A model generated the notes under the pieces. It had not been told where the DNA came from, searched no databases, and saw nothing but the letters and a program-made list of their open reading frames with translations. From Nocardia shimofusensis NBRC 100134 (GTDB lineage: Bacteria; Actinomycetota; Actinomycetes; Mycobacteriales; Mycobacteriaceae), in contig NZ_BDBT01000005.1 of assembly GCF_001613125.1 (NCBI RefSeq), positions 186,001 to 250,000 of the forward strand: a stretch of DNA of 64,000 nucleotides. Direction: 5' to 3'. Position numbers and translations under genes: made by a program. This document shows, piece after piece, positions 42,009 through 51,203 of the stretch (position 1 is its first letter; the number at the start of each line of letters is the position of its first letter).

Positions 42009-43634
42009 TCAGCCCGCTGCCGGGGCCGGGGCGCCGCCCAGCTCGAAGCCCTTGTAACCAGCGGCGGCAACTTCGGCGCAGATCGCGTTGTAGTTGCCGA
42101 ATCCGCCGATGTAGGGCATGAATACGCGCGGCTTGCCGGGGATGTTCGCGCCCATGTACCAGGAATTCGCGGAGGGGAACAGGGTGGCCGCCGCCTTCTC
42201 GTTGCACTCGGTCACCCACTCGTCGACCGCTTCCTCGGTCGCCTCGACGGTGGTGAACCCGTGCTCGTCGAGGTGGTCCAGGCAGCCCGCGATCCAGTCC
42301 ACGTGCTGCTCGGCCATCAGCACCATGTTGGCCAGCACGCTGGGGCTGCCCGCCCCGGTGAGGATGAACATGTTGGGGAAGCCCGCGACCGCGAGGCCGA
42401 GGTAGGTCCGCGGGCCGGCCGCCCACTCCTCGCGCAGTTCCCGGCCGTCGCGGCCGCGGATGTCGATCCTCGACATCGAGCCCGTCATGGCGTCGAAGCC
42501 GGTGGCGAAGATCAGCACGTCCAGGTCGTAGGAAGCCTCCGAGGTCCGCACGCCGGTCTCGGTGATCCGCTCGATCGGGGTGCGGCGCAGGTTCACCAGG
42601 GTGACGTTGTCGCGGTTGTAGGTCTGGAAGTAGCCGCTGTCGGTGACGATGCGCTTGGTACCGATCGGGTGATCGTTCGGGATCAGCTGGTCGGCGAGCT
42701 CCTGGTCGCGCACCATCTCGCGGATCTTGGCCTCGACGTACTCGCGCGCGGTGTCGTTGGCGGCCAGGTTCGTCGTCTGATCCGGGAAAGCCTTCGCGAA
42801 CAGATAACCGCCGCGCTGCCACCAGTCGTCGTAGATCCGGGTCCGCTCGGCGGCATCGATCTCGAGCGCGCCCTTGGGGTACGGGCTGTTCGGGGTGCCG
42901 CCGCCACTGACCCGCGACAACCTGCGGCGTTCGGCGTAGTTCGCTTTCACTTCGGCCAGGTAGCCGGGATCGAGCGGGCGATTGCCCGCCGGGATCGAGT
43001 AGTTCGGCGTGCGCTGGAAGACATAGAGGTGTTCGGCCTGCTCGGCGATCACCGGGATGGCCTGGATGGCGGAGGAGCCGGTGCCGATGACGCCGATCCG
43101 CTTCCCGGTGAAATCGATCGGCTCGTGCGGCCATTCGCCGGTGTGGTAGATCTCGCCGCCGAAGGTGTCGCGGCCCGGGATGTCTGGGGTGTTGGTCGCC
43201 GACAGCACGCCTGTCGCCAGGATGCAGAAGCGCGCCGTGACGGTCTTGCCGGTATCGGTGGAGACCGTCCAAAGCCGGGTCCGCTCGTCGTAGGATGCGG
43301 CGCTCACCCTGGTCAGGAAGTCGTAGGCCGAGCGCAGATCGTGCCGGTCGGCGACGTGCTCGAGGTAGCGCAGGATCTCCTCCTGCGTCGCGAACCGCTC
43401 CGACCAGGTCCACTCCTGCTGCAACTCCTCGTCGAAAGAGTAGGAGTAGTCGACGCTTTCGACGTCGCAGCGGGCGCCCGGATACCGGTTGTGGTACCAC
43501 GTGCCGCCCACGTCTTCGGCGGATTCGAAACCGTGCACGCGCATTCCGCGGCCGCGTAGTTTGTACACCGCGTACAGGCCGGAGATTCCCGCTCCGACGA
43601 CGACGGCGTCGAAATCGCTGTCCTGAGTAGTCAC
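42009..43634 (-). CDS. Baeyer-Villiger monooxygenase, CHMO/steroid-monooxygenase-like
   Basis: A 541-residue type I Baeyer-Villiger monooxygenase. The FAD motif is GAGISG (14-19), then GGTWYHNRYPGARCDVES, the fingerprint FGGEIYHTGEWP, GTGSSAIQ for NADPH, and the C-terminal GKPRVFMPYIGG. Size and block order match cyclohexanone and Rhodococcus steroid monooxygenase enzymes (about 540-550 residues). I preferred GTG 43634, which has GAGGGAAG upstream; ATG 43664, overlapping the preceding stop, is possible. It probably oxygenates a cyclic or side-chain ketone of the steroid. Confidence 0.85.
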   Translation of the reverse strand: MTTQDSDFDAVVVGAGISGLYAVYKLRGRGMRVHGFESAEDVGGTWYHNRYPGARCDVESVDYSYSFDEELQQEWTWSERFATQEEILRYLEHVADRHDLRSAYDFLTRVSAASYDERTRLWTVSTDTGKTVTARFCILATGVLSATNTPDIPGRDTFGGEIYHTGEWPHEPIDFTGKRIGVIGTGSSAIQAIPVIAEQAEHLYVFQRTPNYSIPAGNRPLDPGYLAEVKANYAERRRLSRVSGGGTPNSPYPKGALEIDAAERTRIYDDWWQRGGYLFAKAFPDQTTNLAANDTAREYVEAKIREMVRDQELADQLIPNDHPIGTKRIVTDSGYFQTYNRDNVTLVNLRRTPIERITETGVRTSEASYDLDVLIFATGFDAMTGSMSRIDIRGRDGRELREEWAAGPRTYLGLAVAGFPNMFILTGAGSPSVLANMVLMAEQHVDWIAGCLDHLDEHGFTTVEATEEAVDEWVTECNEKAAATLFPSANSWYMGANIPGKPRVFMPYIGGFGNYNAICAEVAAAGYKGFELGGAPAPAAG

Positions 43635-43663
43635 AAGATTCACTTCCCTCGATGAGGTCGTCA

Positions 43664-44599
43664 TCACTGAGCGGTCCGGGCCGTCTGAGCCTGCTGGGCT
43701 TGTCTCATCTCCCGCATCCACATCCACTCGTGGCCCCAGTAGCTGTCCGCGGTGATTTCTTCTGCGGTGTAGTAGGTTTCGTCGACGAGCTTGCCGCCGT
43801 AGCCGTACTCGATGTCCCAGCCGCCGGGCACCCGGACGTAGAAGGAGATCATCTTGTCGTTGGTGTGCCTGCCCAAGGTCGAGGACACCGGGAAATCTCG
43901 GGCCAGGACCTGGTCGTAAGCACGGCCGACCGCGTCGAGCTCGTCCACCTCGACCATCACATGAATCAGCCCCGGATCCCGCCCATGCAGGCTGGGCATG
44001 ATCGCCAGGCTGTGGTGGCGCTGGTTGACCCCCAGGAACCGGATCCGCATCGGCGGGGCTCCCGGCGCAGTGGGCATCCGGAACGCGCCGCGGGACAGGA
44101 AGCCCAGCGTCTCGTTGTAGAAGGCGAAGGACTCGTCGAAGTTGGTCGTCGGCATGACCACGTGGCCCATGCCTTGCTGTCCTGTGACGAAACGCTGACC
44201 GTACCCGGTCAGCACCGGACTGTGCTCGAGCACCGGTCCGTGGAAGAACTCGAGCGGGGCGCCGCCGGGATCTTTCATGCTGAACCCGGCCTCGACCTTG
44301 CGGCGGTCGGCCAGTTCCTGCGGCATCGGGGTGATCTCGAATCCGGTGCCGCGCAGATGGTCGGCCAGCCGGCGCAGCGCGAGTCCGTCGCGGACTTCCC
44401 AGCCGACGGCGGTCACGCGGTCGGCATCCCCGCGTTCGACGGTGATGCGGGCCGGTCGTTCGTCCATACGGAAGTGCAGGGCATCGGATTCCGGGCCGAA
44501 GCCCGGGGCGAATCCCAGCACCTCGAAACCGAGTTCGCGCCAGCGGTCCATGTCGGTGGCGAGAACACGGACGTAGCCGAGCCCCTTGATTTCGGTCAT
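43664..44599 (-). CDS. hsaC: Extradiol ring-cleavage dioxygenase, HsaC-like
   Basis: A 311-residue type I extradiol dioxygenase made of paired vicinal-oxygen-chelate modules. The iron ligands in the C-terminal half are His146 (GMGHVVMPT), His213 (LIHVMVEV) and Glu264 (GWDIEYG). The family includes BphC and HsaC; with HsaA next to it, it should open the A ring of 3,4-dihydroxy-9,10-seconandrost-1,3,5(10)-triene-9,17-dione. The start at 44599 fits the family N-terminus. The C-terminus is slightly longer than usual and ends in a Gln/Ala/Thr-rich tail. Confidence 0.88.
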   Translation of the reverse strand: MTEIKGLGYVRVLATDMDRWRELGFEVLGFAPGFGPESDALHFRMDERPARITVERGDADRVTAVGWEVRDGLALRRLADHLRGTGFEITPMPQELADRRKVEAGFSMKDPGGAPLEFFHGPVLEHSPVLTGYGQRFVTGQQGMGHVVMPTTNFDESFAFYNETLGFLSRGAFRMPTAPGAPPMRIRFLGVNQRHHSLAIMPSLHGRDPGLIHVMVEVDELDAVGRAYDQVLARDFPVSSTLGRHTNDKMISFYVRVPGGWDIEYGYGGKLVDETYYTAEEITADSYWGHEWMWMREMRQAQQAQTARTAQ

Positions 44600-44625
44600 C
44601 GTTGCTCGCGTTCCTCTCGAACCGG

Positions 44626-45810
44626 TCAGATCATCACGCGCAGCGGTCCCGACGGGACCTCCACGCCCAGCGACGCCAGCGCGGCGGCGTGGTAGGTGGT
44701 GCTGGTGACGTGGATGGCGTGGTGCAGTCCGGCATGGGCGTCGCGCCAGAACCGCTGCAGCGGGTTGTCCATCCGCAATGCGTTGCCGCCCGCCCGGTCG
44801 AAGACCTCGTCGGCGGCGCGGACCGCGCGCCACGCGACGCGCGCCTGATCGCGGCGCACCTGGGCTCGGGTATCGAAGTCGATCGTCTCGCCTCGGTCGA
44901 CCATGTCGTAGATGCGATCGACATTGGCCAGCAATTGCTGACGGGAAGCGTCGATCTCCGAGGCGGACTCGCCCAGCGCGTGCAGCACGTAGGGGTCGTC
45001 CTTGACGACGGCGCCGGTGGCCCCGACGCGGTTGCGCTGGTAGGCGATGCCGGCGGCGAGCACGCCCTCACAGATGCCGATGGTCGCCGAGGTGATGCCC
45101 AGCGGGAACATGGTGGACCACGGCATCTTGTACAGCGTCTCGGTGACGCCGTACTCCTGCGCCGCGCGCCCGTCCATCACCTTCGCCGAATCCATCACCC
45201 GGTAACTCGGGATGAAGGCGTCCTTGACGACGATGTCCTTGCTGCCTGTGCCGCGCAGACCGACCACATCCCAGGAGTCCGCCACGATCTCGTAGTCCGC
45301 GCGGGGCAGGATCACGTGCAGGCCGTGCGGCGGCATCAGCGGCTTGCCGTCCGGGCCGCCGACCATGGCGCCGAGGAAGATCCAGTCGCAGTGATCGGTG
45401 CCGGAGGAGAACTGCCAGCGCCCGTTCATGATGTAGCCGCCGTCGGTGGGCACCGCGACCCCGCCCGGCATGTAGGGCGAGGCCTGCCAGGTGTCGCTGT
45501 CGGTGCCGAGCACCTCGTCCTGCACCTTCGGGTCGGCGAAGGCGAGCTGCCAGGGGTGCACGCCGACGATGCCGCCGATCCAGCCCGCGGAGCCGTAGAT
45601 ACTGGCGGTCGTCATGACGGTTTCGGCGAACTCGCGCGGATGCGCCTCGAAGCCGTTGTACTTCTTGCGCTGCAGCAGCCGGATGATGCCGGCCTCCTTG
45701 AGCTGCCCGGCCATGCCGTCGGTCAGGCGGCCGAGCGCATCGGATTCCTCCGCGCCGGCGCGCAGCTCGTCGGCGCGGGCGACGATATTGTCGAGGACGG
45801 TGTGGGACAT
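44626..45810 (-). CDS. hsaA: 3-HSA hydroxylase oxygenase component, HsaA-like
   Basis: A 394-residue flavin-dependent monooxygenase with the acyl-CoA dehydrogenase fold, the same length as M. tuberculosis HsaA. Typical blocks are GWIGGIVGVHPWQLAFADP, GRWQFSSGTDHCDW, WDVVGLRGTGSKDIVV and the C-terminal AGGNALRMDNPLQRFWRDAHAGLHHA. It hydroxylates 3-HSA to the catechol, using reduced flavin from an HsaB-type reductase. It is the second gene of the kshA-led operon. ATG 45810 chosen by family length. Confidence 0.9.
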   Translation of the reverse strand: MSHTVLDNIVARADELRAGAEESDALGRLTDGMAGQLKEAGIIRLLQRKKYNGFEAHPREFAETVMTTASIYGSAGWIGGIVGVHPWQLAFADPKVQDEVLGTDSDTWQASPYMPGGVAVPTDGGYIMNGRWQFSSGTDHCDWIFLGAMVGGPDGKPLMPPHGLHVILPRADYEIVADSWDVVGLRGTGSKDIVVKDAFIPSYRVMDSAKVMDGRAAQEYGVTETLYKMPWSTMFPLGITSATIGICEGVLAAGIAYQRNRVGATGAVVKDDPYVLHALGESASEIDASRQQLLANVDRIYDMVDRGETIDFDTRAQVRRDQARVAWRAVRAADEVFDRAGGNALRMDNPLQRFWRDAHAGLHHAIHVTSTTYHAAALASLGVEVPSGPLRVMI

Positions 45811-45853
45811 CGGAACTCCTGGTCCGTGAAGCGGGAAAGGGAAGTGCTGATCG

Positions 45854-47053
45854 TCAGGAACCGGCGGGGGCGGCCTGGTGGCGGGCGGCGAGGTTCGGGG
45901 CGATGGCGCTGCGCCCGGCGGCCAGGTTGGCGTCCACCTCGGCCTGCCAGTTCTGCAGAGCGCGTTCGGTGTCGATCTCGAACTCGAACCGGTTGACCAT
46001 CTCCGGCTCGATGTCCTCGACATCGACATAGAACTGCTCGTACCAGCGGCGCAGCTGGTAGACCGGGCCGTCCTCCTCGCACAGCAACGGATTGTCGATG
46101 CGCGCCTTGTTCTTCCAGATCTCGACATCCTGCTCGAAGCCGATCGCGATGCCCCGGCCCACGGCGGCGGCCATCGCGTTCGCGGTCTCGTCGTCCATGC
46201 CCGCCGGCTTCTCCACGATCACGCCGTATTGCAGCCGAAACGAGGTCGGGGTGATCGGGTAGTGGCAGTTGATCAGGTAGATGTTCGGCTCGTCACGGTC
46301 GGAGTACTGGGCGCTCCACAGCTTGTCCACCATGTAGGACGGGCCGTAATAGGCGGCGTCGGAACGACTCTCGACGCTCAGATCGGTGGCGTTCTGGCTG
46401 ACCCCCACCGCGTCCGGCCGGGGTCGCGAACGCATGAGTTGCGTGGCGGTGTGGCCTTCGAAGATATTGCGAAAGAAGGTCGGCATGCCGTAGTGCACAT
46501 AGAAGAAGTGCGCCATGTCCACGATGTTGTCGACGATCTCGCGGCAGTGTGAGTCCTCCACGAGGATCGAGTTCCACACCCAGTCCGTCCAGCCCGGGTC
46601 CCCGTAGGTGGGAATCTCCGGGATGGCCAGCTCGGCCGGAGGCTTGCGGCCCTGCGGGTCGTGCCAGACGAACAACTGCCCGCTGACCACCATCGTCGGC
46701 CACGACTTGGTGCGCGCCAGCGGCGGCACCCGACGGGCATAGGGAATCCCGGCGCACTTGCCGTCGCCGCGCCAGCGCCAGTCGTGGAACGGGCAGGCGA
46801 TCGTGTTGTCCTTCACTGTGCCGTGCGCCAGATTGCCGCCCATGTGCGGGCAGAAGGCGTTGAGCACGTTCAGCTTTCCGTCTTCCCCGGCGAACACGAC
46901 GAGTTCGGTGCCGAACGCGGAGACCTGGTGCGGTCGCCCGTCGGCGAAGTCGCGAGCCAGACCCAGGCAGTGCCACCCGCGGGCATACCGCTCGGGCGGG
47001 CGGCCGGTGTCGATGACACGGACCCGGTCTCCGGTTTCAGGCGTGGAAGTCAC
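45854..47053 (-). CDS. kshA: 3-ketosteroid 9-alpha-hydroxylase oxygenase, KshA
   Basis: A 399-residue Rieske oxygenase. The [2Fe-2S] centre is Cys68-x-His70 and Cys87-x2-His90 (FCPHMGG and CPFHDW). The mononuclear iron is held by His182, His187 and Asp309, preceded by NIVDMAHFFYVHYG. This is the KshA subgroup, which hydroxylates C9 of a 3-ketosteroid; with delta-1 desaturation this opens ring B. It is the first gene of a long operon running to 34233. A 15-bp palindrome lies at 47142, 89 bp upstream. Confidence 0.9.
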   Translation of the reverse strand: MTSTPETGDRVRVIDTGRPPERYARGWHCLGLARDFADGRPHQVSAFGTELVVFAGEDGKLNVLNAFCPHMGGNLAHGTVKDNTIACPFHDWRWRGDGKCAGIPYARRVPPLARTKSWPTMVVSGQLFVWHDPQGRKPPAELAIPEIPTYGDPGWTDWVWNSILVEDSHCREIVDNIVDMAHFFYVHYGMPTFFRNIFEGHTATQLMRSRPRPDAVGVSQNATDLSVESRSDAAYYGPSYMVDKLWSAQYSDRDEPNIYLINCHYPITPTSFRLQYGVIVEKPAGMDDETANAMAAAVGRGIAIGFEQDVEIWKNKARIDNPLLCEEDGPVYQLRRWYEQFYVDVEDIEPEMVNRFEFEIDTERALQNWQAEVDANLAAGRSAIAPNLAARHQAAPAGS

Positions 47054-47141
47054 GAATACCTCCTGGTCAGGTGGGCTGCGACCGCGAATCTCGGTGCACT
47101 GTGATCAGCTTGGCAGCCCGATCGGCGGTGTGACCCGCGTC

Positions 47142-47156
47142 TCCTACTGAGTGGGA
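47142..47156. promoter_or_regulatory. Candidate operator upstream of kshA
   Basis: TCCTACTGAGTGGGA matches 12 of 15 positions of TCCCGCTGAGCGGGA, in the 118-bp gap between kshB and kshA. It is placed to control the kshA operon. Confidence 0.6.
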
Positions 47157-47171
47157 CACCGATCCGGCGCC

Positions 47172-48257
47172 TCAGTATTCGATCGCGATCTCGTCGCTGA
47201 CCGGCTCGGCCTGACAGGCCAGGATGTAACCGTCGGCGAGGTCGTCCTCGGTCAGAATTTCGTTGCGCGCCAGGCGCACTCGACCCTTGGTCAGTGCGCA
47301 GACGCAGGCGCTGCAGGCGCCCTCCCGGCAGGAGTACGGCGCCTCCACGCCGGCGGCGAGCAACGCGTCGAGCAGCTTGCGCCCCGCTGTCCACGGCACC
47401 TGGTGTTCGGCGCCGTCGATGCTCACCTCGACCTGGCACACCACCTCGCCCGCCTCGTCGGCGCTCGGCTCGGTGGCCTCCGGTGCGAACGGGTCGCGTT
47501 GCAGGGAAAGGAACCGCTCCGAGTGCACCCGCGAGGCCGGCAAGCCCTCGGCCTCGCACACCGCGGCGGTCAGATCCATCAGCGGCGTCGGGCCGCAGAT
47601 GTACACCGCCCGGTCCAGGAAGGGCCGAACGAGCAGCGACAGCGTTCGCCGCGTCGGATAGCCCTGCACCCGTTCCAGCACGTGTAGAACCGACAATCGT
47701 TCGGCGAAACGGCTTTCCAGCGCGCGCAGCTCCTCGGCGAAAATCACCGAGTCCTGATCCCGGTTGGCATAGATCAGCACGACGTCGCCGCTGCCCGCGA
47801 ACAGGATGGACTTCGCGATCGAGATGACCGGGGTGATGCCGCTGCCGCCCGCCACCAGCACCACCGACTCGTCCAGCGACGCGGGGGTGAAGGTGCCCGC
47901 GGGGGGCAGCACCTCCAGCTCGTCTCCCGCGGCGACGCTGTCGCACAGCCAGTTGGACCCGTGGCCGTCCGCCACTCGCTTGACAGTGAACTTCATCGAC
48001 GGATCGGCGTGTGGCGAACTCGACAGTGAATAGCAGCGCGCGGCGCCGGTGCCGATGTCGGGCACCCGGACGGTGAGGAACTGCCCGGCCCGGTAGCTCG
48101 CGCCGAACTCGTCGCCGAGCGGTTCGACGACGAAGGACCGCGCGTCGGCCGTTTCCTCGATCACCTCGATCACCCGGACACGGCGCCCGGGCGAGTTCGC
48201 CGTCGCCGTCGCCGAGTCCGCGAGGACCTCTCGATCGGCACTCGTATCCGTGGACAT
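47172..48257 (-). CDS. kshB: 3-ketosteroid 9-alpha-hydroxylase reductase, KshB
   Basis: A 361-residue NAD(P)H:ferredoxin-type reductase. The FAD domain shows ARCYSLSSSPHADPS, the NAD domain VLVAGGSGITPV and YICGPTPLM, and the C-terminal plant-type [2Fe-2S] domain CREGACSACVC with a later Cys (CX4CX2C then C). It passes electrons to KshA. The ATG at 48257 has AGGAGGG directly upstream. It is transcribed in the same direction as kshA, with the KshA gene 118 bp downstream and a separate operator between. Confidence 0.9.
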   Translation of the reverse strand: MSTDTSADREVLADSATATANSPGRRVRVIEVIEETADARSFVVEPLGDEFGASYRAGQFLTVRVPDIGTGAARCYSLSSSPHADPSMKFTVKRVADGHGSNWLCDSVAAGDELEVLPPAGTFTPASLDESVVLVAGGSGITPVISIAKSILFAGSGDVVLIYANRDQDSVIFAEELRALESRFAERLSVLHVLERVQGYPTRRTLSLLVRPFLDRAVYICGPTPLMDLTAAVCEAEGLPASRVHSERFLSLQRDPFAPEATEPSADEAGEVVCQVEVSIDGAEHQVPWTAGRKLLDALLAAGVEAPYSCREGACSACVCALTKGRVRLARNEILTEDDLADGYILACQAEPVSDEIAIEY

Positions 48258-48354
48258 CCGCCCTCCTGGTCGTGGTCGATCGTGCCCGCCCCGTCCGTGC
48301 CGGATCGGAGCCCCCGGAAGGCTAGGCCCGCCGCACCGGCGGTGGATCGAAACG

Positions 48355-48369
48355 TCTCGCTGATCGGGA
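48355..48369. promoter_or_regulatory. Candidate operator between kshB and the IclR gene
   Basis: TCTCGCTGATCGGGA matches 13 of 15 positions of the family. It lies between the divergent kshB (98 bp away) and IclR (134 bp away) genes, as expected of an autoregulated local regulator. A second inverted repeat, GTGAC-TCCT-GTCAC (48460-48473), and a looser GTGACC/GGTCAC pair (48383-48415) lie nearby. Confidence 0.6.
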
Positions 48370-48502
48370 ACCACATTCGGCTGTGACCGCTGCCTCATGT
48401 GATCCTCGTGGTCACGCCGGGCACGAGCCGTTTGAAGGGCACCTGCACCTGGTAGTACCGTGACTCCTGTCACAGTGATGTGATGGTCGGTTGGGAGGTC
48501 GA

Positions 48503-49303
48503 GTGAGAACATCAAGCCCAGCCGGCGTGCCGGTCTCGGTCGTCGAGCGGATTTCGCTGGTGCTGGAAACCTTCAACGGTGTGGGTCCGCTGACCCTGGC
48601 TCAGGTGACCTCACGAACCGGTCTCCCGCGCTCATCTGTGCATCGCCTGCTGGAGCAGCTGGCCGCTGCCGGCTGGCTGGCGCGTTCACCCGAGCAGACC
48701 TACGAACTCGGCGTCAAGGCCTACGAGATGGGCCAGGCCGCGCTCAACCAGAACCGGTTGCTGCAAGGGGCGCGCCCGGTCATGCAGGCGTTCACCCATC
48801 AGACCGGACTCACCATCCAGCTCGCCGTGGTCGACCGCGGCGACACCGTCTACCTGGCCAAGATCAACGGCCGCGCGTCCGGTCCGACGCCGACCGCCGT
48901 CGGACAGCGGGTGCCCGCCCACCTGACCGCCGTGGGCAAGGCGCAGCTGGCCGTCACCGAGTCGACCAAAGATCCGCATGTGGTCGACAAGCTCGAGCAC
49001 ACCGGCGAGAAGGAGCTGGTCAGGCGCACCGCGCAGAGCATCGGTTCCGACGCCCAGCTGGAAGAGGAGCTGGCCACGATCCGGGATCGGGGCGCCGCCT
49101 TCGATCGGGGCGAGGCCTTCTCCGGTATCGGCTGTGTCGGCGTCTCCATCGGCCCGCCCGACCACATCTACGGCAACCTGGCGGGCATCTCGGTCTGTGC
49201 GCCGGTCACCGCGCTGGACTACCGCAAGCTGGTCGGCCCGGTCCGGATAGCCGCCCGCGAGATCTGGGACCGCTGCACGGCCGCCGACCTGGCCGGCCAC
49301 TGA
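48503..49303 (+). CDS. IclR-family regulator, probable controller of the steroid genes
   Basis: A 266-residue IclR regulator. The winged helix covers roughly residues 15-70 (PLTLAQVTSRTGLPRSSVHRLLEQLAAAGWL), and the effector domain has DTVYLAKINGRASG, PAHLTAVGKAQLA and GIGCVGVSIGPP. GTG 48503 was chosen because GGGAGG lies upstream. It is divergent from kshB across a region with a copy of the 15-bp palindrome. IclR proteins typically bind palindromes of about this length, so it is the best local candidate to bind that family; this is inference. Confidence 0.85.
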   Translation: MRTSSPAGVPVSVVERISLVLETFNGVGPLTLAQVTSRTGLPRSSVHRLLEQLAAAGWLARSPEQTYELGVKAYEMGQAALNQNRLLQGARPVMQAFTHQTGLTIQLAVVDRGDTVYLAKINGRASGPTPTAVGQRVPAHLTAVGKAQLAVTESTKDPHVVDKLEHTGEKELVRRTAQSIGSDAQLEEELATIRDRGAAFDRGEAFSGIGCVGVSIGPPDHIYGNLAGISVCAPVTALDYRKLVGPVRIAAREIWDRCTAADLAGH

Positions 49304-49542
49304 AAGTCCGCACCCCAGGGTGGCGAGTGTCGCGGGCGCGGCCCCGTCGCCGATCGCTCACCGGAGGCGGCCACCGCCGAGCGGGGTCAGCACAACGAGG
49401 GGTATCCGTCGAGTCGTTTCGCTTCTGGTAGGTGTCGTAGCCGGGACGGATCCGTGTGGGCATGGAACGACCTGCGATAGATTCCGGCAAGCGGATCGCC
49501 GTCGTCCGCGACGCGCGAGATGCCCGCCGGCCCACATCGGCG

Positions 49543-51120
49543 TCAGGAGGCGGTGGCGTCCGCGATGCCGAGCCGGTCGGCCATGTCGGCGACGGCGCGG
49601 TAGGCCATGACCATGCCGGAACCCAGCGGCACGCCGGGGCCGGGATACACCGGCCCGGCCACCGAGGCCGCGGCATTGCCCGCGGCGTAGAGGCCGGGAA
49701 TCACCGAACCATCGGCGCGCTCGACCGCACCCTTGCGGCCGATCACCGCGCCGCCCTTGGTGCCCAGGTCGCCGAGGACCAAGCGGACCGCGTGGAAGCG
49801 GGCTCCGTTCAGCGGCAGCAGGCACGGCTGCGCCGAGGCCGCACCCACGAAGAAGCGGCCGAAAGGATCCTCGCCCCGGTGAAAATCCTCGTCCCTGCCC
49901 TGCTCGGAGAACCCGTTGAACCGGTGCACCGTCGCGGTGAGCTGCTCGGCATCCACTCCGATCGCGGCGGCGAGATCGGCGAGGTCGTCCGCGGTGTGCC
50001 ACAGCCCGGCCGCCGACAGCTCTTCCCGGCTGGGCGGCGGGACGCAGATGGCGGGCATGTCGTCGCCGGAGCGGTCGTCGAAGACGAACCAGAACGCCTC
50101 GCCGTGGCCGAGCCGCATCCGTTCGCGCATCGCCCGGCCCATCCGGTCGTAGGGCAGCATCTCGTCGGCGAAGCGCTGCCCGGTGCCGTCGACGATGATC
50201 CCGGCCCGCACACCGAGGGTGAACGCGGCGTGCCCGTTGGGGAACAGGGTGGCCGGACACCACCACGACTGATCCAGCAGATCGGTTGCCGCGCCGACGG
50301 ATTCGGCGAGCGAGAGCGCGTCGCCTGAGCCGGTGTCCTGATGCGAGGAACTCCAGTCCGCGGTGGGCATGTCCTGCCACTTCGCGCGCAACTGCGGCGA
50401 CCGTTCGAAGCCGCCCGCGGCCAGCAGCACTCCGGCGCGCGCCCGGATGCGGGTCTGCGTGCCGTCGAGATCGGTGACGACGACGCCGATGACCCGTCCC
50501 TGCTCGTCCTGCACCAGGCCGGTGACGGGGGCGGACAGCGTCAGCTCGGCGCGGCCGGAGGCGTCGAGGGCGAGGATCATCCGGGCGATCCACGCCTGCC
50601 CGCCGTCGAGCACCGACCGGTCCATCTCCACGCCGAACTGGTCGGCGGGCACCATCGGCCGGATATCGCCCAGCCGGTCACCGACCTCCTCCGCCGAGAT
50701 CGCACGGGCGAAGATGCTGCGGCCGTTGGTGCTGCGTCCCGGCGCGTCGAAGTAGTCCGGGAACGGGCGGTGCTCGAGCGGAATCCCGATCGCGTTCTCC
50801 AGGAAATCGGCCACGGTCGGCCCGGTCTCCAGGTAGGCGCGCTGCACCTCGGCCCGGGTGCGCTCGCCCACGAGCGCGGAGAAGTAGGTGAGTCCCTTCT
50901 CGACGGAATCGTCGACGCCCTGCCTCGCCAGCACGTGGTTGCCCGGAAGCCACACGCTGCCACCGGAATACGCCGATGTGCCGCCGAAGCGGTCGGTCTT
51001 CTCGAGCACGCAGACCGACAGACCGCGGTGCACCGCCGCGAGGGCTCCCGCCAGCGCGGCGCCGCCCGAGCCCACCACTCCAACGTCACAGGTACTGTCC
51101 CAGCTCATTGTCGACTGCAC
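49543..51120 (-). CDS. 3-ketosteroid delta-1-dehydrogenase-like flavoprotein (second copy)
   Basis: A 525-residue KstD-superfamily enzyme. The FAD motif is GVVGSGGAALAGALAAVHRG (from residue 14), with TSAYSGGSVWLPGN, LLAAGGFERSP and the C-terminal YPGPGVPLGSGMVMAYRAVADMA. It should dehydrogenate a 3-keto steroid, or reduce or oxidise a related ring; the copy at 21529 differs in sequence throughout. The start at GTG 51120 has GGAGAG five bases upstream; ATG 51108 is possible. A candidate operator lies 69 bp upstream. Confidence 0.8.
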   Translation of the reverse strand: MQSTMSWDSTCDVGVVGSGGAALAGALAAVHRGLSVCVLEKTDRFGGTSAYSGGSVWLPGNHVLARQGVDDSVEKGLTYFSALVGERTRAEVQRAYLETGPTVADFLENAIGIPLEHRPFPDYFDAPGRSTNGRSIFARAISAEEVGDRLGDIRPMVPADQFGVEMDRSVLDGGQAWIARMILALDASGRAELTLSAPVTGLVQDEQGRVIGVVVTDLDGTQTRIRARAGVLLAAGGFERSPQLRAKWQDMPTADWSSSHQDTGSGDALSLAESVGAATDLLDQSWWCPATLFPNGHAAFTLGVRAGIIVDGTGQRFADEMLPYDRMGRAMRERMRLGHGEAFWFVFDDRSGDDMPAICVPPPSREELSAAGLWHTADDLADLAAAIGVDAEQLTATVHRFNGFSEQGRDEDFHRGEDPFGRFFVGAASAQPCLLPLNGARFHAVRLVLGDLGTKGGAVIGRKGAVERADGSVIPGLYAAGNAAASVAGPVYPGPGVPLGSGMVMAYRAVADMADRLGIADATAS

Positions 51121-51188
51121 TCCATCTCTCCGGTCCGGGTGTGAACGGCGTCACGGTAGACGCCATCGGACGCCGTCATCCCCGACCG

Positions 51189-51203
51189 TCCCGCTCAGCG
51201 GTC
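51189..51203. promoter_or_regulatory. Candidate operator upstream of the second KstD-like gene
   Basis: TCCCGCTCAGCGGTC matches 12 of 15 positions. It overlaps the stop codon of the VOC gene and lies in the 74-bp gap before the KstD-like start. Confidence 0.5.

Noticed and set aside
43635..43664. Ten extra residues from ATG 43664 for the Baeyer-Villiger gene
   Set aside because: Possible by the TGATG overlap, but GTG 43634 has the better ribosome-binding site and gives the usual family length; not excluded.
49304..49542. The 239-bp gap between the IclR gene and the second KstD-like gene
   Set aside because: Searched on both strands for genes, hairpins and the 15-bp palindrome; nothing convincing was found.
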